27,989 nucleotides of DNA, from positions 1 through 27,989 of the forward strand of contig SFRL01000044.1 of assembly GCA_004562765.1 (NCBI GenBank), read 5' to 3'. The notes below the pieces were generated by a model. The model saw only the letters and a list, made by a program, of their open reading frames with translations. It searched no databases and was not told where the DNA came from. This document shows positions 16,050 to 22,916 of the stretch, piece by piece. The DNA comes from a bacterium. GTDB lineage: Bacteria > Bacillota > Clostridia > Lachnospirales > Lachnospiraceae. Numbering within the stretch: position 1 is the first letter of the stretch; each line of letters opens with the position of its first letter. Position numbers and translations under genes: made by a program.

Positions 16050-17585
16050 TTATGTTTTATATACAAAATTCTGAAAACCTGCTCTGCCTCCTGTTTTCTG
16101 CGTAGCATACAAAAAGAGTCCGAAACGGCAGCCGGTGAAATGATCCAATCTAAAAAACAGTTTTTGCGTAATACCGATTTGTTTCCAGGCATCGTCTTTA
16201 TAATAAAAAAACTTTGCCTCATCCTTCATCTCCGAAAAATCCACCTCAATCCGCAGTTTTACCCTGCTTTGATCGATCATAACCGTTTCCCACTCCGTCT
16301 CATCCCCTGAGTCAGAATCTTTACTTTTCATCACAATACACAAATATCCGTTTCTTTTGGTCAACGATACCATGCCATAGCATCCCTGCAGTGCACAGAT
16401 GCCTGCATAATCACCTTCCTCCAACGCACTTGCATCTACCGTCACCTCACCCGAACATCCCGGAAAACACATCCGCTGCGTCAGTGTATTTTTCGCTTGT
16501 GTCAGATGTTTGCACAAGCCGCCTGTTTTCATCCATAGCATTCCTATTGCATCATCTATTGTAATAAGCGAAAGCTCCGGCTCATGATTGAACTGCCATA
16601 CGCTCTTCAAGCCAAAGCAGCCATATCGTTCCTTTTCTTTTGCGGAAGACAAGCCGTTTTCTTTTCTAAAGTCATCGCTCTGTACCAACGGCTCGTATCG
16701 GTACTCTGTCTTACCATCCGGGACACAAAATTCCGATGGGATCATGCCCTTTTCGCCAAACTCCGGATAAGCCCCATTCCATGTGATCGGAACCAGCACG
16801 GGAATCCTTCCTACAGCTCCGTGATCCTGAAAAAGCATAGCGTACCACGCTCCATCCGGTGTATCAACGATACCGCCCTGTGCCACGCCCTGTCCACAAT
16901 ATCCACGATCATCCACCATCACATCGCCGCCTGTAAATTCACCTTCCAGCGAATCTGCCATAAAGCATGCCTGCACCCGCATCCATCTGCCTCGCAGGGA
17001 ATGGATAAAAAACAGATAATACGTTCCGTTTATTTTATAAAAATGTGTTCCTTCATACCCCAATCCGGGATGACCCGTGTCACTAACTGCCAGACGATGG
17101 AGACCGCCTTCTAACGGACCACTCAGATCCGGCTTCAACTGCGTAATATAGATATCTTTATTTCCATATGCAATATATACGTTCTCCTCATCAAACAACA
17201 GAGAAGCGTCATGGTAAAACCCCTCAATATGCCCCTTTTGCCATGGACCTTCAATTCTTTCCGAAGTATAGAGATAGGTTTTTCCGGTATCATTTGCAAC
17301 GAAACAGATATAATAAGTTCCTCTGTAAAACCGTAAGGAAGCTGCCCACATCCCTTTTCCGTATATATTCTGATCTCCTGTCAACGTCTGACCTGACGTA
17401 CCATCCAGAGTATCATATACAAACGTAACATGCTCCCAATGCACCAGATCGTAGGAACGCAGGATCTCACACCCGGGCATGAAATGCATGGTTGTGGTGA
17501 CCATATAGTATACATCATCCACGCGGATCACATCAGGATCCGGATAATCCAGTCTTATGATCGGATTGATCTCTTCTTGTTTCAA
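16050..17585 (-). CDS. Second GH43 glycosidase (xylosidase/arabinofuranosidase) with C-terminal domain
   Basis: 511 residues from a TTG start at 17585, chosen because GGAGG lies 5 bases upstream and homology begins there. The frame could extend to ATG 17648, but that adds an implausible leader overlapping the esterase gene. The propeller covers about 1-290: base Asp16 (YPDPDVIRVDD), modulating Asp126 (FYHDASLLFD) and acid Glu178 (GYEGTHFYK). A C-terminal beta-sandwich (about 320-511) ends in GFQNFVYKT. It is clearly of a different GH43 subfamily from its neighbour, closest by eye to the group with TTTMHFMPGCEILRSYDLVHW. It is cytoplasmic and probably trims arabinose or xylose side groups from imported oligosaccharides. 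It starts one base after the TAA of the esterase, implying translational coupling. Confidence 0.92.
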   Translation of the reverse strand: MKQEEINPIIRLDYPDPDVIRVDDVYYMVTTTMHFMPGCEILRSYDLVHWEHVTFVYDTLDGTSGQTLTGDQNIYGKGMWAASLRFYRGTYYICFVANDTGKTYLYTSERIEGPWQKGHIEGFYHDASLLFDEENVYIAYGNKDIYITQLKPDLSGPLEGGLHRLAVSDTGHPGLGYEGTHFYKINGTYYLFFIHSLRGRWMRVQACFMADSLEGEFTGGDVMVDDRGYCGQGVAQGGIVDTPDGAWYAMLFQDHGAVGRIPVLVPITWNGAYPEFGEKGMIPSEFCVPDGKTEYRYEPLVQSDDFRKENGLSSAKEKERYGCFGLKSVWQFNHEPELSLITIDDAIGMLWMKTGGLCKHLTQAKNTLTQRMCFPGCSGEVTVDASALEEGDYAGICALQGCYGMVSLTKRNGYLCIVMKSKDSDSGDETEWETVMIDQSRVKLRIEVDFSEMKDEAKFFYYKDDAWKQIGITQKLFFRLDHFTGCRFGLFLYATQKTGGRAGFQNFVYKT

Positions 17586-17586
17586 C

Positions 17587-18336
17587 TTACCCTCCAAAAA
17601 CAGAACAAAGAAACAGGGATAGTCCCTTACTCCACACCGTAAAATCATGTCCTCCCTCCATCAGGTAAAAGACATGTTTGCATCCATGTTTCTTCAAAAC
17701 TTCATGATAACGAACCGGCTCATCCCTCACAACGATGTCGTCCCTGCCGTGTACGATCATGATCAATGTATCTTCTTCATGTTCCTTCGGCAGCCGCAAT
17801 CCCTGCTCACCAAGCAGCCCTTCCTCCGTCACCCCATTGTTTGAATAGGGTAATAAACCATATGCCGGACTGAATGCTCCGATATAGCCAAATAGCTCCG
17901 TCCTCGTCAGCCCGATATACAAAGACTCCCTGCCTCCCATGGACAAACCTGCGATGGCGGTATATTCACGCCCTTTCAGAATTGAAAAATGTGCTTCCAT
18001 ATATGGCATCAGACATTCTGTCAGATCCTCCCGGAACGCATCAAAGGCACGGAAGTGCTCAATAGAAAACAGATTTTCCGGTGTTCGGTCATCTTTTGCC
18101 GCACGCGCATTGACAAGCACAAGAATTGTCTCCGTCACCTTTTTCTCCCTCACCAGATCCGCGCAGATAATCTCAGGTTTTGCTGCTTTCCATTCATTCT
18201 GGTCACCGCCGATTCCATGCAAAAGATACATTACGGGATAGTATTTTTTATTGGTATATTCATCCGGAAGAATCACATTTGCACGCCGATAAGTTCTGGT
18301 CACCTTGGAAAAATAGCGAATTTCTTTATACAACAT
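17587..18336 (-). CDS. CE1-like alpha/beta-hydrolase esterase
   Basis: 249 residues if read from ATG 18336, where family-like sequence begins (MLYKEIRYFSKVTRTYRRANVILPDEY). Longer starts exist at ATG 18372 and TTG 18384, and none has a convincing ribosome site. The fold is the esterase-D / CE1 type: the VMYLLHGIGGDQNEW oxyanion region, nucleophile Ser132 in AGLSMGGRES, Asp199 or Asp200 in VHGRDD and His230 in GGHDFTVW. There is no signal peptide. Members cleave acetyl or feruloyl esters from xylan side chains, so here it probably works on imported oligosaccharides. The exact ester is unknown. It overlaps the upstream SGNH gene by 11 bases and abuts the GH43 gene downstream. Confidence 0.9.
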   Translation of the reverse strand: MLYKEIRYFSKVTRTYRRANVILPDEYTNKKYYPVMYLLHGIGGDQNEWKAAKPEIICADLVREKKVTETILVLVNARAAKDDRTPENLFSIEHFRAFDAFREDLTECLMPYMEAHFSILKGREYTAIAGLSMGGRESLYIGLTRTELFGYIGAFSPAYGLLPYSNNGVTEEGLLGEQGLRLPKEHEEDTLIMIVHGRDDIVVRDEPVRYHEVLKKHGCKHVFYLMEGGHDFTVWSKGLSLFLCSVFGG

Positions 18337-20041
18337 ATCCAAATCCGAGGATCGTACACTTCTTATCCTCATCCCCCTCTGCAATCTCGATTCGCACCTT
18401 ATGTTCCTTCGTCTCAGGTTCTGAAAAGATCAATAGCGGATTTGTGTGCAGCCAGCCGTTCACATACGGATCTGCTGTCCGCACCCATTTCCCGTCCACA
18501 TATACCTCAGCCTTTGCCGCATCTGTTTCCCCGGAATCCTTAAAGACCATGACCAGCGCCTTACAGGTGATCTTCATCTCAAAGTAGGTTTTCTCTTTTG
18601 ACACTGCTCCGTCATACATCCAGTTGTACGGGAACTCCGGTGTCTGGTTCAGGTCCAGATCCATCTCCACACTCTGAAGTACCGTATCCGTCTGCGTAAA
18701 ACCGCCGCAGTCGATGACTGACTTTTCAAACACATCCTTCTTATCCAACAGCCGTACATTGTCAAACGTACAGCCGATCGCAGGCGCACCGTCAAACAGT
18801 TCCGGTCTGTAGTCGCTGTCAAAGGTGCCTTTCTCCTCCACCGCTTTCAGGACCTTACGGTACAGATTCGCAAGGCAGTCCGCCATGATCGTATGACCGA
18901 GGTTGCTGGGATGGAACATATCATAAAAGTACTGATTTTTCGTCAGTATACGTTTCTTCTTGTCATAAAACTCCGGTACAACAGCGTTTTTCACACTCAC
19001 CATCGGCAGATCATAGCGCACTCCCACCGGAATGAGCCGATCCTGCAGATTGCCGTCATCCGCAAACACGGAGAACAGCAGGATCACGGCCGGATGGTTC
19101 GGCAGTTTTAAAATTTTGCGCACAAGGCTCTCATAGCAGTCACCCTTCGTCTCGTCTCCCTCGTCGTTGACTGCAAACTCCACAACGACAATATCCGGCT
19201 GCACATTGTCGCGCAACACATCCCGGTCAAACCGGATCATGCCAAGCTCTGACGGCGTGCCGCCGACACCTGCTTTCACAAAGTGAATATTTTCCTTCTT
19301 TCCGACAAGATCCCGGAAACGTTCAAAGGACTTGTATGCATAACACTCCGTATTGATCGGCGTTGCTCCCGCGCCCTGCGTGATGGATCCGCCAATGTAA
19401 GCAAGCGTCACATCCTCTCCCAGTCGCGCCCGCCGGATCGCACGATAAATGCGGTATGTATTTCCGGTCTGAATGAGTGATTTTTCGATCATTTCCCGGT
19501 AAGGAGCGGAACTGACATCCACATTCTGCTCCTCCGATACCTCCGGAGCCGTATATCCGTCATTCAAATACAGACGAACGCTTGTCTTTGCCAGCTTTTC
19601 CGGCGTGTCCATAAGGATCTTGATCTGCCCGGGTACATGGTCATCCGTCTGCCAGTCCGCGTCCGAGAGATAGATGCGTGTTTCCGCTCCATCTCCGGAA
19701 AATGTTGCCTTCAGATTCGTTCCTCCGCCGTACAGATCATTTTTTCCATACATCTGGAAAATGAATTCCACCTGCTCCTTCGGATCCTCCGTTTCCACTG
19801 ACACACCGATGCTGTGTACTACCTTCCGAAATCCCTCTACGGTCTCCATCCGCCTTAGCATCTCTTTGTCCTCGATATTTCCGACGATCTGCGCACTGTT
19901 GATCAGTCTTCCGGAATCCTGATACAGATACTGAATACCTCTGCCATCCTCCTGCCTGGTACCAAAAATTTCCTTATCCCTCATAATATAAAAATAAGGC
20001 CGTTTTTTCTCCGGATCCTTCGGTGCTGCCGGTCCATTCAT
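18326..20041 (-). CDS. Three-domain SGNH-hydrolase esterase, candidate acetyl-xylan esterase
   Basis: 571 residues, no signal peptide. A beta-rich N-terminal region of about 190 residues (VEFIFQMYGKNDL, SVRLYLNDGY) precedes an SGNH hydrolase core at about 205-400. The core has block I YIGGSITQGAG with nucleophile Ser219, block II Gly near GVGGTPSE, block III FAVND with Asn292 and block V DMFHPSNLGH with Asp374/His377. A C-terminal beta-sandwich (about 411-571, AEVYVDGKWV) looks carbohydrate-binding or accessory. SGNH enzymes in xylan loci are usually acetyl-xylan or acetyl-oligosaccharide esterases. I cannot assign a CAZy CE family with confidence; CE17 or CE20 are possible. ATG 20041 overlaps the previous stop codon (ATGA) and has a strong AGGAGGAG site. 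Confidence 0.9.
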   Translation of the reverse strand: MNGPAAPKDPEKKRPYFYIMRDKEIFGTRQEDGRGIQYLYQDSGRLINSAQIVGNIEDKEMLRRMETVEGFRKVVHSIGVSVETEDPKEQVEFIFQMYGKNDLYGGGTNLKATFSGDGAETRIYLSDADWQTDDHVPGQIKILMDTPEKLAKTSVRLYLNDGYTAPEVSEEQNVDVSSAPYREMIEKSLIQTGNTYRIYRAIRRARLGEDVTLAYIGGSITQGAGATPINTECYAYKSFERFRDLVGKKENIHFVKAGVGGTPSELGMIRFDRDVLRDNVQPDIVVVEFAVNDEGDETKGDCYESLVRKILKLPNHPAVILLFSVFADDGNLQDRLIPVGVRYDLPMVSVKNAVVPEFYDKKKRILTKNQYFYDMFHPSNLGHTIMADCLANLYRKVLKAVEEKGTFDSDYRPELFDGAPAIGCTFDNVRLLDKKDVFEKSVIDCGGFTQTDTVLQSVEMDLDLNQTPEFPYNWMYDGAVSKEKTYFEMKITCKALVMVFKDSGETDAAKAEVYVDGKWVRTADPYVNGWLHTNPLLIFSEPETKEHKVRIEIAEGDEDKKCTILGFGYVV

Positions 20042-20664
20042 GATAACTGCTCCTCCTGTTCAATCTTTTTAAATTCTTTTACAAACATCCTGCTGATATA
20101 ATAGAGTGCAACCGTCGTGATAAAAAACCACAGTCCCAGCGCCCATTCGAAATACCACAGCGCCAGCACATAAGGCAGTGCGATCACTAACAGGATCAAA
20201 AGCATCTTCGGCAGATGTAAAAAGCAAAATACCATTGCACCCTTCAATGCTTCTACAGTGGTCATCTGAAACCGCGCAAGAAACGGGAACACCGCATAGG
20301 TGACCATACCCACCATCAACGTCATGATCATTAAAAGAATCTTTCCGGCTGAGGGCATACTCTGGCTGCCGCCATTCACAACTGCATTCCAGTCCCATGC
20401 CAAAACAAGAAGTATTGCCAGCGCAGGGATCCAGATTCCTGTCGCCTGCTTAAAATTTTCCCGGAAAGATTTCCAGAACGCCTGCCAGACTGCCGGTTCT
20501 TCTCCTCTAACGATCTTCATGGACACATAATATTTTGCAGTCATGGCTGCTCCTGCCGTAATGATAGGCAGTGAAAATATCACACATAATACATTTAAGA
20601 TCACATAATCTGCCACTCGGCTTAGAGCCTGCATAAACTCACTGTCCGGATGAAAAGCTCCCAT
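20038..20664 (-). CDS. YesL-like (DUF624) integral membrane protein
   Basis: 208 residues with about five hydrophobic helices (for example VILNVLCVIFSLPIITAGAA, IWIPALAILLVLAWDW, ILLMIMTLMVGMVTYAVFPF and two near the C-terminus) and a lysine/glutamate-rich tail. The N-terminal half has the typical DUF624 arrangement (FHPDSEFMQALSRVADYVILN, then LPIITAGAAMTAKYY). Family members sit in polysaccharide-uptake operons of Firmicutes with YesM/YesN and LplB/LplC genes, but their function is not established. It lies 14 bases after GH3 and overlaps the SGNH gene by 4 bases. Confidence 0.88.
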   Translation of the reverse strand: MGAFHPDSEFMQALSRVADYVILNVLCVIFSLPIITAGAAMTAKYYVSMKIVRGEEPAVWQAFWKSFRENFKQATGIWIPALAILLVLAWDWNAVVNGGSQSMPSAGKILLMIMTLMVGMVTYAVFPFLARFQMTTVEALKGAMVFCFLHLPKMLLILLVIALPYVLALWYFEWALGLWFFITTVALYYISRMFVKEFKKIEQEEQLS

Positions 20665-20678
20665 TCTTACACCTCATT

Positions 20679-22820
20679 CTAATATTCTACTTCTGTAATT
20701 TCTCCATTCAACACAAGATCAAACACATCTGCTGATCTTCCTGTCAACTCAGCGCTGCGCGCGTCCGGCTGCTGACCGCCGACAGCGATCTGAAAAGCCC
20801 CCGGCTCCACCACACATTTGCCATCCTCCGTGATCAGCGCAAAATCTCTTGCATTTAGCTCAAATGATACCGTCTTTGCCTCCCCCGGCAGCAGATGTAC
20901 ATTCCGCACACCGCGAAGCTGCCAGTTCGGTACCCTTGTGCTCGCCTCTACGTCCTTCACATAGAACTGAACTGCCTCGTGCAGCTCATATGCTCCTCTA
21001 TTTTCCACCTCAACCGTAACCGTGACAGCGTCCCCGATCTGTGCTTCCCTGCGGCTGATCGTCGCATTTTTATATGCGATCTCACCATAGGCCAGACCGT
21101 ATCCGAAGGGATACAGCGGTGTTCCGCCAAAATAACGGTAAGTACGGTTATCCATACTGTAATCCTTGAAATCGGGAAGATCATCTGTGGATCCATAGAA
21201 AGTGACCGGAAGCTTTCCATTCGGTGAAAAATCACCAAACAGTGCCTCTGCAATTGCCTTGCCACCCCGCGCACCCGGATACCAGGTATCCAGAACTGCA
21301 TTTACATGCTCCTGCGCCCAGCTCAGATCCATCGCACTTCCCGCAGAGAGCAGTACAACGACCGGCTTTCCGACCGCTGTCACCGCCTCCAGAAGTTCCT
21401 GCTGGAGTCCCGGAAGCCGCAGGTCGATCTTATCTCCGCTGGCATATTCGTTTCCGGCATCGCCTTCCTCACCCTCGATCGTCGCATCCAGTCCCAAACA
21501 CATGATGACAACGTCCGCCTGCTCCGCAGCGATCACCGCCTCTGCGAAACGATCCTTTTCTCTTGCGAGGAATTCCACCTTATCCTTGTATAAATGACAT
21601 CCTTCCGCATAATAAACGCGAACTGCATCGCCCACATACTGCTGAATTCCCTCCAGCGGGGTAATGTACTGAGAAGATGTTCCCACATAATTACCGACCA
21701 GCGCATCTCTGGAATTTGCATTCGGTCCGATAACCGCGATGGACCGAAGCGCATCTTTTTTCAGAGGCAGAATTCCGTCGTTTTTCAAAAGAACCATACT
21801 TCTGCGCGCTGCCTCCACCGACAGCTGTACATGCTCCTTACACTCTACCTTCTCATAGGGAATGTCCGCATACGGTGAAGGATATTCCTCCATCATTCCC
21901 AGACGGATGCGCACCTCCATCAGCCGTTCCACGGCAGCTGTTATCTTTTCCTCGCTGATGAGACCTTCCTCGTAAGCCTCCTTCAGATGTAAAAATGCAG
22001 TTCCGCAGTTGAGATCACAGCCATTGTTGACTGCCATTGCCGCCGATTCCTGCACGGTTTTCGTCACGTTATGATGCTCATGAAAATCAAGGATCGCCCA
22101 ACAGTCGGACACCACATGTCCCTCAAAGCCCCACTCCCCGCGCAAAATGTCCTGCAGCAACGTCTTACTTCCGCACGCCGGTTCACCGTTCACCCGATTG
22201 TACGCACCCATGACGGCTTCCACACCAGCGTCTGCCACGCAGCGCTTAAATGCATACAGATAGGTATCATACATATCCTGCTTGCTCGCCCTTGCGTCAA
22301 AGGAATGACGGTCAGCCTCCGGTCCGCTGTGTACTGCAAAATGTTTTGCACAGGCGGCTGCCTTCAAATGCTCCGGATCATCTCCCTGAAGCCCTTTGAT
22401 ATAAGCCGTGCCAAGCAGCCCTGTCAGATACGGATCTTCTCCGAACGTCTCGTGTCCGCGCCCCCATCTCGGATCACGAAAGATATTCACATTGGGTGCC
22501 CAGAAAGTCAGCCCCTTGTAGATCCCCCGATCTCCCTTTTTTGAAAACTGATTAAATTTTGCACGTCCCTCGGTAGATACCGTATCTGCGATCTCTCCCA
22601 CCAGCTTCTCATCAAATGTCGCTGCCAGTCCGATCGCCTGCGGATAAACAGTTGCATCCCCCGCTCTTGCCACGCCGTGAAGTGCTTCGTTCCACCAGTT
22701 GTACTCCGGAATACCCAGACGCTCGATCGCCGGTGAATCATACAGCATCTGACTCATCTTTTCGTCCAGTGTCATCTGGCTTACCAGTTTTTTTGCAAAT
22801 ATTCTCGTCTCAATACTCAT
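20679..22820 (-). CDS. GH3 beta-xylosidase
   Basis: 713 residues, cytoplasmic. The N-terminal GH3 TIM barrel includes YNWWNEALHGVARAG, FWAPNVNIFRDPRWGRGHETFGEDP, the KH-containing ACAKHFAVHSGPE segment and nucleophile Asp239 in HVVSDCWAI. The second alpha/beta domain (about 340-570) has SMVLLKNDGILPL and IVTVV-like strands with CLGLDATIEGEEGD. A fibronectin-III-like C-terminal domain (about 600-690) contains RVPNWQLRGVRNVHL. This architecture is typical of bacterial beta-xylosidases that release xylose from xylo-oligosaccharides. Some relatives also have arabinosidase or glucosidase activity. It heads an operon with its own promoter and has an AAGGGAG ribosome site. The ATG is well placed at the family start. 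Confidence 0.94.
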   Translation of the reverse strand: MSIETRIFAKKLVSQMTLDEKMSQMLYDSPAIERLGIPEYNWWNEALHGVARAGDATVYPQAIGLAATFDEKLVGEIADTVSTEGRAKFNQFSKKGDRGIYKGLTFWAPNVNIFRDPRWGRGHETFGEDPYLTGLLGTAYIKGLQGDDPEHLKAAACAKHFAVHSGPEADRHSFDARASKQDMYDTYLYAFKRCVADAGVEAVMGAYNRVNGEPACGSKTLLQDILRGEWGFEGHVVSDCWAILDFHEHHNVTKTVQESAAMAVNNGCDLNCGTAFLHLKEAYEEGLISEEKITAAVERLMEVRIRLGMMEEYPSPYADIPYEKVECKEHVQLSVEAARRSMVLLKNDGILPLKKDALRSIAVIGPNANSRDALVGNYVGTSSQYITPLEGIQQYVGDAVRVYYAEGCHLYKDKVEFLAREKDRFAEAVIAAEQADVVIMCLGLDATIEGEEGDAGNEYASGDKIDLRLPGLQQELLEAVTAVGKPVVVLLSAGSAMDLSWAQEHVNAVLDTWYPGARGGKAIAEALFGDFSPNGKLPVTFYGSTDDLPDFKDYSMDNRTYRYFGGTPLYPFGYGLAYGEIAYKNATISRREAQIGDAVTVTVEVENRGAYELHEAVQFYVKDVEASTRVPNWQLRGVRNVHLLPGEAKTVSFELNARDFALITEDGKCVVEPGAFQIAVGGQQPDARSAELTGRSADVFDLVLNGEITEVEY

Positions 22821-22847
22821 ACTTCTTCTCCCTTAGAATGTAGTTTT

Positions 22848-22873
22848 ATTATAACAAAACGTTTCCGTCTCAA
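22848..22873 (-). promoter_or_regulatory. Extended -10 promoter with overlapping palindrome upstream of GH3
   Basis: The minus strand reads TGTTATAAT: a perfect TATAAT (22853-22848) with an upstream TG. A poor -35 (TTGAGA, 22873-22868) is spaced by only 14 bases. The 8-bp palindrome AAACGTTT (22857-22864) lies between them. Its central CG resembles LacI-family operators, so it could be a repressor site. Confidence 0.5.
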
Positions 22874-22916
22874 AAAGCGGATAAACTTTAGATAAATACC
22901 CCAGAAATGTTTTAAT

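Noticed and set aside
17586..17648. Upstream ATG 17648 for the second GH43
   Set aside because: It would add 21 residues unrelated to GH43 that merely read through the esterase 3' end; TTG 17585 has GGAGG at proper spacing.
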